From Domibacillus aminovorans (lineage in GTDB: Bacteria; Bacillota; Bacilli; Bacillales; Domibacillaceae): 64,000 nt of DNA. The notes beneath the pieces are model-generated. The model saw only the letters and a list, made by a program, of their open reading frames with translations. It was not told the origin of the DNA and searched no databases. A program made the translations under genes and the position numbers. The stretch lies in assembly GCF_001643235.1 (NCBI RefSeq), contig NZ_LQWY01000007.1:1-64000 (forward strand), written 5' to 3'. Of this stretch, positions 49,698 through 62,939 are shown one piece after another (position 1 is the stretch's first letter; the number at the start of each line of letters is the position of its first letter).

Positions 49698-50966
49698 ATG
49701 AACGTACTCGTAGTCGGACGGGGCGGGCGGGAGCACGCAATCTGTAAAAAGGCTGCGGAAAGCCCGCTGGTTGAGAATGTATTTTGCGCGCCGGGCAATG
49801 CTGGAATTAGCCGTGATGCACACATTGTTGATATTGATGAAATGAACTTTAAAGACATTGCGTCTTTTGCGAAAGAACAGAAAGTTGGTCTTGTAATCGT
49901 TGGTCCGGAAAACCCGCTTGAAGCCGGGATTACTGATTACTTGAAAAAAGAAGGGTTAAACGTATTTGGCCCGAATCAAAATGCAGCCATTTTAGAAGGA
50001 AGCAAATCGTTTTCTAAAATGATGATGGAAAAGTACAACATTCCAACAGCTCGTTATCAGTCTTTTGAAGACTATGATGCAGCAAAAGCGTACATTGAGC
50101 AAGAGGGTGCGCCGATTGTATTAAAAGCAGACGGTCTTGCTGCGGGTAAAGGTGTAACAGTAGCGATGACGCTTGACGAAGCACTCACATCTCTTGAAGA
50201 CATGATGCTTGATAAAAAGTTTGGCGATGCGTCTGCACGTGTTGTCGTTGAGCAATATTTGCAAGGAGAAGAATATTCACTGATGGCTTTTGTTCACGGT
50301 GAAAATGTTTATCCGATGGAAGCCGCACAAGATCATAAGCGTGCGTTTGATAACGATGAAGGCCCGAATACAGGCGGCATGGGTGCATATTCGCCAGTAC
50401 CGCATATTTCGCAGGCGATTAATGATCAATCGGTTGAAGAAATCATTCGTCCGATCGCAAAAGGCATGGTTCAGGAAGGACGCTCCTTTACAGGTATCAT
50501 TTTTGCCGGTCTTATGCTGACGGAAGAAGGACCGAAAACGATTGAATTTAACGCTCGTTTCGGTGATCCGGAAACGCAGGTTGTGCTGCCACGTCTTGAA
50601 AATGACCTAATACAGGTTATGCTCGATGTATTAGATGGAAAAGATCCTGAGCTATCGTGGAAAGACGAATCTGTTTTAGGTATTGTTCTTGCTGCCAAAG
50701 GCTATCCAGAAGCATACGAAAAAGGCAATGAAGTGAAAGGACTTGATAACATTGAGTCTGCATCTGTTATTCACGCCGGCACGTATACAGAAGGAGACGG
50801 CGTTATCCGTGCAAATGGAGGACGTGTCCTGCTTGTGACGGGAAGCGGAGCGAATCCGACTGAAGCACAGAAAAAAGCATATGTAAAAATGAAAAATATT
50901 GATACTGAAAATTTCTTTTATCGCAGCGATATCGGCAGCCGTGCCATTTCGAAAGCGGGATTGTAA
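49698..50966 (+). CDS. purD: GAR synthetase PurD
   Basis: ATP-grasp enzyme joining phosphoribosylamine and glycine. The 422-residue protein has VLVVGRGGREHAICKKAAES, GPENPLEAGITDYLKKEG, VLKADGLAAGKGVTVAM, and IEFNARFGDPETQVVLPRLE. ATG 49698 follows AGGGGGACAC. Last gene of the pur operon, which ends at the terminator at 50974. Confidence 0.97.
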   Translation: MNVLVVGRGGREHAICKKAAESPLVENVFCAPGNAGISRDAHIVDIDEMNFKDIASFAKEQKVGLVIVGPENPLEAGITDYLKKEGLNVFGPNQNAAILEGSKSFSKMMMEKYNIPTARYQSFEDYDAAKAYIEQEGAPIVLKADGLAAGKGVTVAMTLDEALTSLEDMMLDKKFGDASARVVVEQYLQGEEYSLMAFVHGENVYPMEAAQDHKRAFDNDEGPNTGGMGAYSPVPHISQAINDQSVEEIIRPIAKGMVQEGRSFTGIIFAGLMLTEEGPKTIEFNARFGDPETQVVLPRLENDLIQVMLDVLDGKDPELSWKDESVLGIVLAAKGYPEAYEKGNEVKGLDNIESASVIHAGTYTEGDGVIRANGGRVLLVTGSGANPTEAQKKAYVKMKNIDTENFFYRSDIGSRAISKAGL

Positions 50967-50973
50967 AAAGAGT

Positions 50974-51001
50974 AACTGTCTCATTTGAGGCAGTTTTTTT
51001 T
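50974..51001 (+). terminator. Terminator of the pur operon
   Basis: AACTGTCTC / GAGGCAGTT stem (small mismatch) followed by eight T. Confidence 0.85.
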
Positions 51002-51195
51002 GTGAAATCGGGACTTTGTTAAAAGAGGATTTCAATAAAATGTCCCAATTAACAACGATATGCAAGTTTCTTGCCAAAGTGTCAAATATTCTTCACACTT
51101 TCAGCTTTTCCTTAGTGCGTTAACATGTGATATATGATAAGATGATGGCAATCACACGTTTTGAAAGCGATGTCATTTTGAGAGGAAAGATTGTC

Positions 51196-52932
51196 ATGTC
51201 TGATTTAAAACATAGATGGAAAAATAAACAGCTGCGTGAACAGGTCGCAGTTCTTAATCTCGAAAAAGCACCAACACTTGTTTTGCAAAATGCCCGTTAC
51301 TTGCATTCAACGTTAAAGCGATGGATGAGCGGAAACATTTGGATATATGAAAATCGTATTGTCTATATCGGAGATGAAATGCCGGCGTCAGCTGATGAAG
51401 TTTTCGACTGTACTGGAAAAACGATTGTACCGGGGTATATAGAGCCGCACGTTCATCCATTTATGCTGTATAACCCGAAGACGTTTGCTGAATATGCTGC
51501 TAAACGCGGAACGACGACACTCATTAATGATAACTTAATGATGCTGTTGACACTTGAAGAAAAGAAAGCGTTTTCTTTAATTGATGAACTGAACCGACAG
51601 CCGGTGTCGATGTACTGGTGGTGCCGGTATGATGCACAGACGGAGCCTGATAATGAAGATGATATTTTTGCAAACGGTGCGATTAATTCGTGGCTTGAGC
51701 ATGATAGTGTCATTCAAGGCGGTGAATTAACAGGGTGGCCGAAGCTTTTAGATGGCGATGATATGATGTTGTACTGGATGCAGGAAACGAGAGGAATGAA
51801 AAAACGAATTGAAGGCCATTTCCCGGGTGCTTCTGAAAAAACATTGACGAAAATGACGCTGTTCGGTGCAGACGGCGATCATGAATCAATGAGTGGAGAA
51901 GATGTACGTAAGCGACTCATGAATGGAATGATGGTGACGCTCCGCCATTCATCGATTCGTCCGGATCTTGAAAAATTGTTGACGGAAATGAAAGAAATGG
52001 ATCTCGATCAATATGATATGATGATGTTCACAACAGATGGATCGTCACCATCGTTTTATGAAGATGGCATTATTGATAAAATGATCAAAATCGCCATCGA
52101 TTACGGTGTTCCGCCGATTGATGCATATCATATAGCGTCTTATAATGCGGCTCGCTACTATCGGATGGAGCATCTGCACGGCATGATTGCACCGGGACGG
52201 GTGGCGAGTGTTAATATTTTAACAGATGAATTTCATCCGAATCCGGAAGCGGTTCTGTCAAATGGAATCTGGGTCAAAAAAAGCGGAATGGATACATCTT
52301 CTTTCCCTGATGTTCAATGGCAGCAGTTCGGTCATACGAAAATGCGCTTTGATTGGGAATTGAGTGAGGATGATTTGCAGTTTTCAATGCCATTCGGAAT
52401 TGAAATGGTCAATAATGTTATTACGAAACCGTGTCATGTAATGAAAGATGTGGTAGGCGAGAATTTCTATATGGAGGAAGATCAAAATTATCTGGTGCTC
52501 CTCGATTATGAAGGTAAATGGCGTGTAAACACGACGATTAAAGGCTTTGCGACGAATGTGGAAGGGTTTGCTTCTTCTTTTTCAAGTACTGAGGATATCG
52601 TTTTAATTGGAACAGTAAAAGAGGAAATGCATCGGGCGTTTGAACGGATGCAAGAGATTGGCGGCGGCATTGTGCTTACAGAAAATGGGAAAATTCTTCA
52701 TGAAATTCCACTTCCATTGTCCGGCATTATGTCCGATCAGCCATTTGAGACAGTTGTTGAGCAAGAACTGAAATTGAAAGAATTGCTGTTACAGCGTGGA
52801 TATCAATTTAATGACCCAATTTATACATTATTATTTTTAACATCGACTCATCTTCCATATATTCGGATTACATCGCAGGGCATGTATGACGTTATGAAAA
52901 AAACGGTACTCTTTCCGACGATAATGCGTTAA
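51196..52932 (+). CDS. yerA: Adenine-deaminase-like amidohydrolase (YerA)
   Basis: 578-residue metal-dependent amidohydrolase related to adenine deaminase. Features: IPGYIEPHVHP-type metal motif (TIVPGYIEPHVHPFMLYN, about 76-93), RGTTTLINDNLMMLL, FTTDGSSPSFYEDG with the catalytic Asp region, and a C-terminal domain. YerA-type proteins lack proof of strong adenine deaminase activity, so the substrate is open. ATG 51196 follows AGAGGAAAG; the upstream in-frame extension has no ribosome site. Position after purD as in B. subtilis. Confidence 0.9.
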   Translation: MSDLKHRWKNKQLREQVAVLNLEKAPTLVLQNARYLHSTLKRWMSGNIWIYENRIVYIGDEMPASADEVFDCTGKTIVPGYIEPHVHPFMLYNPKTFAEYAAKRGTTTLINDNLMMLLTLEEKKAFSLIDELNRQPVSMYWWCRYDAQTEPDNEDDIFANGAINSWLEHDSVIQGGELTGWPKLLDGDDMMLYWMQETRGMKKRIEGHFPGASEKTLTKMTLFGADGDHESMSGEDVRKRLMNGMMVTLRHSSIRPDLEKLLTEMKEMDLDQYDMMMFTTDGSSPSFYEDGIIDKMIKIAIDYGVPPIDAYHIASYNAARYYRMEHLHGMIAPGRVASVNILTDEFHPNPEAVLSNGIWVKKSGMDTSSFPDVQWQQFGHTKMRFDWELSEDDLQFSMPFGIEMVNNVITKPCHVMKDVVGENFYMEEDQNYLVLLDYEGKWRVNTTIKGFATNVEGFASSFSSTEDIVLIGTVKEEMHRAFERMQEIGGGIVLTENGKILHEIPLPLSGIMSDQPFETVVEQELKLKELLLQRGYQFNDPIYTLLFLTSTHLPYIRITSQGMYDVMKKTVLFPTIMR

Positions 52933-52967
52933 AATGGTAAAGTAAAAACTGTTTTTGGAGTGTCGAT

Positions 52968-53948
52968 ATGAAAAAAAAATGGATTGCATTGGCAGCTGCA
53001 TCTATATTACTTAGCGGCTGTGCAAGTTCACGGTCTGTCAATAATAGTGAACGAAATGAAATAAATCCGCTTACCGGTGTAGAATCGGCGGATACGGATC
53101 GGCGCGCGGTAGCAGTCGTCATCAGCAATTCTACAGAAGCCCGTCCGCAGACGGGGTTAGAAGATGCAGATATTGTATATGAAATGCTGGCAGAAGGTAA
53201 TATTACTCGATTTCTGGCCATTTATCAAAGTGAGTATCCTGAATTTGCCGGTCCAGTTCGCAGCGCACGTGACTATTTTGTTGAAATTGCCATGGGCTAC
53301 GATGCACTATTTTTAGCGCATGGGTACAGCCCTGAAGCGAAAGAAATGTTATTTGACGGGAAAGTCGATCAACTAAACGGTATTCAGCACGATGGCGATG
53401 TCTTTAAACGTGATGCATCTAGACAGGCGCCTCACAATTCATATGTATATTTCGATAAAGTGTTAGATAGGGCGAAAGATAAAGATTACAACATGGATTC
53501 TTCTCCAGCACGACTGTCTTTTTTAACAAAGAATGAGGAAGAATCATTGAACGGAGAGCCTGCTTCGAACGTCGTTGTTCATACATCGAAAAACGAATCA
53601 TTCGATGCCACATATGAGTATGATAAAGAATCGGAATCGTATCATCGTACAATAGGCGGTGTAGAGATAAAGGCTGACAATATTTTCGTCATCGAAGCGG
53701 ACCATCGTGTCGTTGATGCAGCGGGCCGGCTTGATATTAATCTTACATCTGGCGGTGATGCCTTTTTAATTCAAAAAGGCATCAAGAATATGGTCAAGTG
53801 GCAAAATAAAAATGGACAGATTGTGCCGTATAAAGAAAGCGGTGCTGCCCTCAAAAAAGGACAAACGTGGATTCACGTTGTACCTGCCTCAAGAGGGCTG
53901 AATAGTACAGTTGATGTGGAAAATGAAGGTGAAGGGAATGGAAGTTGA
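52968..53948 (+). CDS. yerB: DUF3048 lipoprotein (YerB)
   Basis: 326-residue lipoprotein: a basic start, hydrophobic core and lipobox LLSGC with lipidated Cys18. Two DUF3048-type domains follow (NPLTGVESADTDRRAVAVVI, FAGPVRSARDYFVEIAMGYD, and a C-terminal part with QTWIHVVP). Anchored outside the cell membrane; function unknown. ATG 52968 follows TTGGAGTGTC. It is translationally close to yerC. Confidence 0.9.
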   Translation: MKKKWIALAAASILLSGCASSRSVNNSERNEINPLTGVESADTDRRAVAVVISNSTEARPQTGLEDADIVYEMLAEGNITRFLAIYQSEYPEFAGPVRSARDYFVEIAMGYDALFLAHGYSPEAKEMLFDGKVDQLNGIQHDGDVFKRDASRQAPHNSYVYFDKVLDRAKDKDYNMDSSPARLSFLTKNEEESLNGEPASNVVVHTSKNESFDATYEYDKESESYHRTIGGVEIKADNIFVIEADHRVVDAAGRLDINLTSGGDAFLIQKGIKNMVKWQNKNGQIVPYKESGAALKKGQTWIHVVPASRGLNSTVDVENEGEGNGS

Positions 53949-53950
53949 TT

Positions 53951-54247
53951 ATGCAGATAGATAAACTGCGTGGAAAAGCACTCGACCAGCTGTTTCAAGC
54001 GGTTCTCTCGCTTCGTGATATGGAAGAATGTTATCGCTTTTTTGACGATTTGTGCACGGTTAATGAAATTCAATCGCTTGCACAACGTTTAGAAGTAGCA
54101 CGCATGCTTCAAGAAGGAAGAACGTATCATAAAATCGAAACCGAAACCGGCGCCTCAACGGCCACCATTTCACGTGTGAAACGTTGTTTGAACTATGGCA
54201 ACGACGGATATGAATTCGTGTTAAAACGTGTTCATGAAAAAGAATAA
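53951..54247 (+). CDS. yerC: TrpR-like DNA-binding protein YerC
   Basis: 98-residue member of the YerC/YecD TrpR-related family. A C-terminal HTH is visible in LQEGRTYHKIETETGASTAT followed by ISRVKRCLNYG. ATG 53951 (MQIDKLRGK) fits GGGAATGGAAG better than TTG 53945. It begins right after yerB. YerC proteins are thought to regulate few or unknown targets. Confidence 0.9.
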   Translation: MQIDKLRGKALDQLFQAVLSLRDMEECYRFFDDLCTVNEIQSLAQRLEVARMLQEGRTYHKIETETGASTATISRVKRCLNYGNDGYEFVLKRVHEKE

Positions 54248-54254
54248 TGACAAA

Positions 54255-54286
54255 GCTGTCTCTTTTCGGAGAGACGGCTTTTTTAT
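54255..54286 (+). terminator. Terminator after yerC
   Basis: GCTGTCTC / GAGACGGC stem with TTTTTT. Confidence 0.85.
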
Positions 54287-54438
54287 AGGTAAAAAAGGGA
54301 TGAATGTTCACGAAAAACGAGATTACGTCCCTCTAAAGAGAATTTGTTCACGAGAAATGAGATTTACTTACGAAGGCGAACTCTGCTTTTCGATGTTATA
54401 ATATTAAGTTGTAACTGAATGATTGGAGGTTTCTACGC

Positions 54439-55131
54439 ATGTATGATGTTTGTGAGTGGCGGCATGTGTTTAAATTAGACCCGAATAAAGAGATTGATGA
54501 TGAGTTGCTTGAACGCGTATGCGAGTCTGGGACTGATGCGGTTGTTGTCGGCGGTTCGGACGGTGTGACGCTTGAAAATGTACTTGATTTAATGGTGCGC
54601 GTGCGTCGTTACCCTGTGCCTTGTGTACTGGAAGTATCATCAATTGAGATGGTGACGCCGGGCTTTGATTTATATTTTATTCCAACTGTCTTAAACAGTA
54701 CGGATGCCAACTGGATTACTGGGCTTCATTATGAAGCGATGAAAGAATATGGCGAACTGATGAATCCAGACGAACTTATTGTTGAAGGCTATTGCATTGC
54801 CAATCTAGACAGCAAAGCGGCGAAATTAACAGGAGTTCAAACAAAACTGGATGCAGAAGATGTTGCCGCGTATGCCCGCATGACCGGCCATTTATTGAAG
54901 CTGCCGGTATTTTATTTGGAATATAGTGGTGTGTATGGTGATATAGCAGCTGTTCAAAAGGCGGCGAATATTTTGCGTGATTCAGACACGACATTTATAT
55001 ATGGCGGGGGAATCCGAACGGCAGAGCAGGCGAAAGAAGTCGGACAGTATGCCGATGTCATCGTCGTTGGCAACGCAATTTACGATTTTCCAGAAGAATC
55101 ATTAAAAACCGTCGCAGCGGTTAAAAAATAG
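54439..55131 (+). CDS. pcrB: Heptaprenylglyceryl phosphate synthase PcrB
   Basis: TIM-barrel prenyltransferase that joins heptaprenyl diphosphate to glycerol-1-phosphate, giving archaeal-like ether lipids in Bacillus. The 230-residue protein has WRHVFKLDPNKEIDDE, AVVVGGSDGVTLENVLDLM, and the phosphate-binding FIYGGGIRTAEQAKEV with VIVVGNAIYD. ATG 54439 follows TTGGAGGTTT; a TATAAT lies at 54397. Forty bases ahead of pcrA, as in B. subtilis. Confidence 0.95.
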   Translation: MYDVCEWRHVFKLDPNKEIDDELLERVCESGTDAVVVGGSDGVTLENVLDLMVRVRRYPVPCVLEVSSIEMVTPGFDLYFIPTVLNSTDANWITGLHYEAMKEYGELMNPDELIVEGYCIANLDSKAAKLTGVQTKLDAEDVAAYARMTGHLLKLPVFYLEYSGVYGDIAAVQKAANILRDSDTTFIYGGGIRTAEQAKEVGQYADVIVVGNAIYDFPEESLKTVAAVKK

Positions 55132-55171
55132 TGTATAATAAAGAACGAATGTTCTGAATGGTGGTGACAGT

Positions 55172-59388
<4,217 letters not shown>

Positions 59389-59400
59389 GAGGTGGCTTTT

Positions 59401-60570
59401 TTGAAGAAAAAATGGGTTCTCACAGCAGTGTCCGCTATGCTGCTCGTAACAGGATGTGCACCGGCTTTGCAAAATAAAGATGAAGTGACACAGGGAAATG
59501 GTGAAGAGCAGACAGCAATTATTCCGAGCTATCAAATTTCAGAAAACTTTTACCGAACGATAGTTCCTTTTGAGGAGGGAAAGGCGCGCGGGATGATTGT
59601 ATCTAATTTGAATACTCGCTATGATATCGTTGAATTTGAAACGGGGTTAATGAGGATTGCACAAGAAAACTTTTCACCGGAGACGCATTTCTTTCGAGAT
59701 GGACAGACGCTTGAAGCGGATGTTGTTCGATCGTGGCTGAGCCGCAAGTATACAGATGCTCAGCTGGCAGAAAAAGAAATGACAGCAGAAGAGAATCTGG
59801 GACTGAATCCGATTGATACTGGTGAAGGCTCCGTGGATGAACGAAATGAACGGGCACCGATTTATTTGGCACACATTATGGAGCAAAATTATTTAACAAA
59901 AAAAGAAGATAATTCATTGCAGTTGGATGGGGTTGTCATCGGCCTTGCGCTAAATTCGGTTCACTATTATCAAAAAGAACAATATGGTGCAGAGTATGAA
60001 TTTACGATTCCAGATGAAACGATTGAAGAAGAAGGAAAGAAAATTGCCGCGCAAGTTGCCGCGCGTCTTCGGGCGATGGATAAAACAAAAAATGTGCCAG
60101 TGACGATTGCTTTATTTCAACAGGCACCGAAAAACTCGGTTACAGCAGGCAATTTTATTGCCTATACACATCTGGATGCAGGTGAAACAGAAACGAATGA
60201 TTGGAAAAATATTAACGAAGAATATGTCCTGTTTCCGTCGACTGCAGCAGAAGAAGCACATCGAGAAGACGCGACATACTTTTTGAACTTTAAGCAGGAT
60301 ATGGAGAAATATTTTGATAACTTTAATGGCGTTATCGGCCGTGCGCTTTACAGCGGTGGTGAATTGTCCAGTTTGAAAATTGAAATTCCAATTCAGTTTT
60401 ATGGCAAGGCAGAAGCAATTGGATTTACACAGTTTGTGACAGGACTTGTCATGGATCATTTCCCGGCGTATATACCAATCGAAGTAAGCATTACGTCAAT
60501 GAACGGAACGGAAGCGCTCATCGTCAAAGCAGCCAATGCAGAGGAACCTTATGTGCATATTTATGAATAA
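59401..60570 (+). CDS. camS: CamS-family sex-pheromone lipoprotein (YerH)
   Basis: 389-residue lipoprotein with lipobox LLVTGC and Cys19; the body matches the CamS family (SENFYRTIVPFEEGKARGMI, NLNTRYDIVEFETGLMRIAQ, FSPETHFFRDGQ). In staphylococci and enterococci the signal peptide of such proteins yields a pheromone; in Bacillus the role is unclear. TTG 59401 lies eight bases after AGAGGTGG; an in-frame GTG at 59392 is too close to that site. Confidence 0.92.
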   Translation: MKKKWVLTAVSAMLLVTGCAPALQNKDEVTQGNGEEQTAIIPSYQISENFYRTIVPFEEGKARGMIVSNLNTRYDIVEFETGLMRIAQENFSPETHFFRDGQTLEADVVRSWLSRKYTDAQLAEKEMTAEENLGLNPIDTGEGSVDERNERAPIYLAHIMEQNYLTKKEDNSLQLDGVVIGLALNSVHYYQKEQYGAEYEFTIPDETIEEEGKKIAAQVAARLRAMDKTKNVPVTIALFQQAPKNSVTAGNFIAYTHLDAGETETNDWKNINEEYVLFPSTAAEEAHREDATYFLNFKQDMEKYFDNFNGVIGRALYSGGELSSLKIEIPIQFYGKAEAIGFTQFVTGLVMDHFPAYIPIEVSITSMNGTEALIVKAANAEEPYVHIYE

Positions 60571-60578
60571 GAAGAATA

Positions 60579-60617
60579 GCCTGATTTGGACGTTATCGTC
60601 AAATCAGGCCTTTTATT
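60579..60617 (+). terminator. Terminator after camS
   Basis: GCCTGATTTG / CAAATCAGGC stem followed by CTTTTATTT. Confidence 0.85.
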
Positions 60618-60691
60618 TCCTCATACAAAAAATTATATGAGAGCAATTTTTAAAATACAATAATAAAAAAGAAGATGAAGGGATAGTGTGT

Positions 60692-61501
60692 ATGGACGAG
60701 ATCGTGTTATTAGCTCTAGGCTTAACATTGTTTGCCGGATTGGCAACAGGTATTGGCAGTGCGCTGGCTTTTTTTACATCGCGTACAAACACGAAGTTTC
60801 TTGCCTGGTCACTTGGATTTTCAGCAGGTGTCATGATTTACGTATCAATGGTCGAAATATTTGTGAAAGCAAAAGGTACGTTAGTTGAGGAACACGGAGA
60901 ATCAGCCGGTTACTGGTGGACAGTTATCGGCTTTTTTAGCGGTATGGTCATCATTGCGCTTATTGATCGATTCATTCCATCCGTTGGGAATCCCCATAAT
61001 GTTAAAACGGTGGAAGAATTCCACACGGAACCGACACATGATGAGTATGCACGCTTGAAAAAGATGGGGATCTTTACAGCAATTGCAATTGCGATTCATA
61101 ATTTTCCGGAAGGGATTGCGACGTTCGCTTCGACCATACAGGACCCGAACCTTGGCATTGCCATTGCAGTCGCTGTTGCGATTCATAATATCCCCGAAGG
61201 CATTGCGGTTGCTGTTCCTCTTTACTTTGCAACAGGCGACCGGAAAAAAGCATTTAAGTGGTCCTTTTTATCGGGACTTTCTGAACCGATCGGTGCCCTC
61301 TTTGCCTGGCTCATCTTAATGCCTTATTTAACGGATACGATGTTTGGGATGATATTCGCTGGTGTAGCAGGGATTATGGTGTTCATTTCTCTTGATGAAT
61401 TGCTGCCGGCCGCACAAAAATACGATCAGACGCATCTTGCTATTTATGGCGTCGTCTCGGGAATGTTCGTCATGGCATTAAGCTTGCTGCTCTTAATGTA
61501 A
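60692..61501 (+). CDS. zupT: ZIP-family zinc/metal transporter (ZupT-like)
   Basis: 269-residue membrane protein with eight predicted helices that imports zinc or other divalent metals. Binding motifs are clear: IAIAIHNFPEGIATFASTIQ (helix IV, about 135-154) and VAVAIHNIPEGIAVAVPLYF (helix V), each HNxPEG, plus SEPIGA and an Asp-Glu SLDELLPAAQKY near the end. ATG 60692 follows GAAGGGATAG. Monocistronic with its own terminator. Confidence 0.94.
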   Translation: MDEIVLLALGLTLFAGLATGIGSALAFFTSRTNTKFLAWSLGFSAGVMIYVSMVEIFVKAKGTLVEEHGESAGYWWTVIGFFSGMVIIALIDRFIPSVGNPHNVKTVEEFHTEPTHDEYARLKKMGIFTAIAIAIHNFPEGIATFASTIQDPNLGIAIAVAVAIHNIPEGIAVAVPLYFATGDRKKAFKWSFLSGLSEPIGALFAWLILMPYLTDTMFGMIFAGVAGIMVFISLDELLPAAQKYDQTHLAIYGVVSGMFVMALSLLLLM

Positions 61502-61507
61502 AAAAGA

Positions 61508-61552
61508 AAAACATCTCAAAAGCTGATCACACCGGCAATTGGGATGTTTTTT
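61508..61552 (+). terminator. Terminator after the ZIP transporter
   Basis: AAAACATCTCAA ... TTGGGATGTTTT stem (one wobble) with TTTTTT, 7 bases beyond the stop codon. Confidence 0.75.
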
Positions 61553-61711
61553 ATATGTAACGAATTGTTAAGCTAAGTACAACAGTTTCTGCACAAACGC
61601 TTCATGTGCGGTCTGCTGTTACACGTATTTTCATTGACCAATTAATAATTAAATAGAGAACGGTATGCGTGAAAGTTTGATTTAATTTAAAAATAAAAAA
61701 TTAAATACTAC

Positions 61712-61740
61712 TTGACACATCGGATTAATTAGAATATCTT
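61712..61740 (+). promoter_or_regulatory. Predicted SigA promoter of the ssu operon
   Basis: TTGACA, 17 bases, TATCTT. A perfect -35 and good spacing; it would give a leader of about 160 bases before ssuA. Confidence 0.65.
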
Positions 61741-61842
61741 AAGTACATCAATATTAACAACAGTTTTTTGCAGCAGATGCACGCACTACACAAGTCGTTA
61801 AGAAACAAAATCAAATAAAAAGATGCCGATCAGTCAACTGAA

Positions 61843-61881
61843 GGCCCCAACCTCTAAACCATAGAGGGCTGGGGTCTTTTT
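61843..61881 (+). terminator. Leader terminator upstream of ssuA
   Basis: GGCCCCAACCTCT / AGAGGGCTGGGGTC stem with TTTTTG, between the promoter at 61712 and the ssuA start at 61909. It suggests transcription attenuation. S-box and T-box consensus blocks were looked for and not seen. Confidence 0.75.
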
Positions 61882-61908
61882 GTTTAAAAAATGTTTGGAG
61901 GAGAAAAA

Positions 61909-62895
61909 ATGTTAAGTAGTGTAAAAAATAAAACGTGGCTATTACTCGTATCATTCATTCTTTTACTTGTATTGAGTGCTTGCAACACTGAAACTTCAAA
62001 TGAAGAAGCAGATGAGGCAAAAGAAGACGGGCAAAAAACGATTCAAATTGGTTATCAAAAATTTGGTACGTTGAATTTCTTAAAAGCACAAGAAACGCTT
62101 GAAAAGGAATTAGAACCAAAAGGTTTCACTGTTACATGGACTGAGTTTCCAGGTGGTCCACAATTACTTGAAGCATTAAATGTAGGCAGTTTAGACTTTG
62201 GTCATACAGGGGAAGCTCCACCGATATTCGCTCAAGCAGCCGATGCTCCATTAATTTATTTTGCGAATGAGCCAAAAAATCCAAAAGGAGAAGCCATTAT
62301 TGTACCAAAAGATTCTCCTATTCAAAGTGTTGCTGATTTAAAAGGTAAAAAAATCGCTTTAAATAAAGGATCGAATGTACATTATTTGTTAGTAAAAGCG
62401 CTAGAAGCAAATGGACTTAAATATGAAGATGTTGAAACGTCCTTCTTACCTCCATCAGATGCAAGAGCAGCTTTTGAAAAAGGAGTTGTTGACGCTTGGG
62501 TGATTTGGGATCCGTTTTTAGCAGAAGCTGAAAGAAAGACAGGAGCTCGTATCTTAGTTGATGGAACCGATTTAGTTAATAATAGAGAATTCTTTTTAGC
62601 ATCAAAGGAATTTGCGGAAGAGAATCCGGAAGTTTTAGACATTATTTATAGTGAAATTGATAAGGCGGAAACGTGGGTATCTGAAAATAAAAATGAAGCA
62701 GCAGAATTTTTAGCCCCTCAAATTGGGATGGATAAGGAAACGTTAGACATTGTACTTGAGCGAAGAACATACGGAATCGAAACGATAACAGATGAAGTAA
62801 TAAACGATCAACAAGCCATTGCCGATCAATTTTATAAACTTCAGTTAATACCTAAAGAAATTAAAACAAGTGATGCAACATTAGAAACGAAATAA
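61909..62895 (+). CDS. ssuA: Aliphatic sulfonate ABC transporter substrate-binding lipoprotein SsuA
   Basis: Captures alkanesulfonates as a sulfur source. The 328-residue lipoprotein has lipobox VLSAC (Cys25), then an SBP fold: IQIGYQKFGTLNFLKAQETL, LNVGSLDFGHTGEAPPIFAQ, DLKGKKIALNKGSNVHYLLV and VVDAWVIWDPFLAEAERKTG, typical of the NrtT/SsuA family. ATG 61909 follows TTTGGAGGAG. ssuD follows, so sulfonate is the likely substrate. The permease and ATPase genes (ssuC, ssuB) are not in the window. Confidence 0.92.
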   Translation: MLSSVKNKTWLLLVSFILLLVLSACNTETSNEEADEAKEDGQKTIQIGYQKFGTLNFLKAQETLEKELEPKGFTVTWTEFPGGPQLLEALNVGSLDFGHTGEAPPIFAQAADAPLIYFANEPKNPKGEAIIVPKDSPIQSVADLKGKKIALNKGSNVHYLLVKALEANGLKYEDVETSFLPPSDARAAFEKGVVDAWVIWDPFLAEAERKTGARILVDGTDLVNNREFFLASKEFAEENPEVLDIIYSEIDKAETWVSENKNEAAEFLAPQIGMDKETLDIVLERRTYGIETITDEVINDQQAIADQFYKLQLIPKEIKTSDATLETK

Positions 62896-62939
62896 TCTGT
62901 ATGTATAGTAGAAAATAAACAATCAAAGGAGCGGGGGAA

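Noticed and set aside
61741-61908. S-box (SAM) riboswitch or T-box before ssuA.
   Set aside because: None of the conserved S-box blocks nor the T-box GGTGGNACCGCG were found in the leader.
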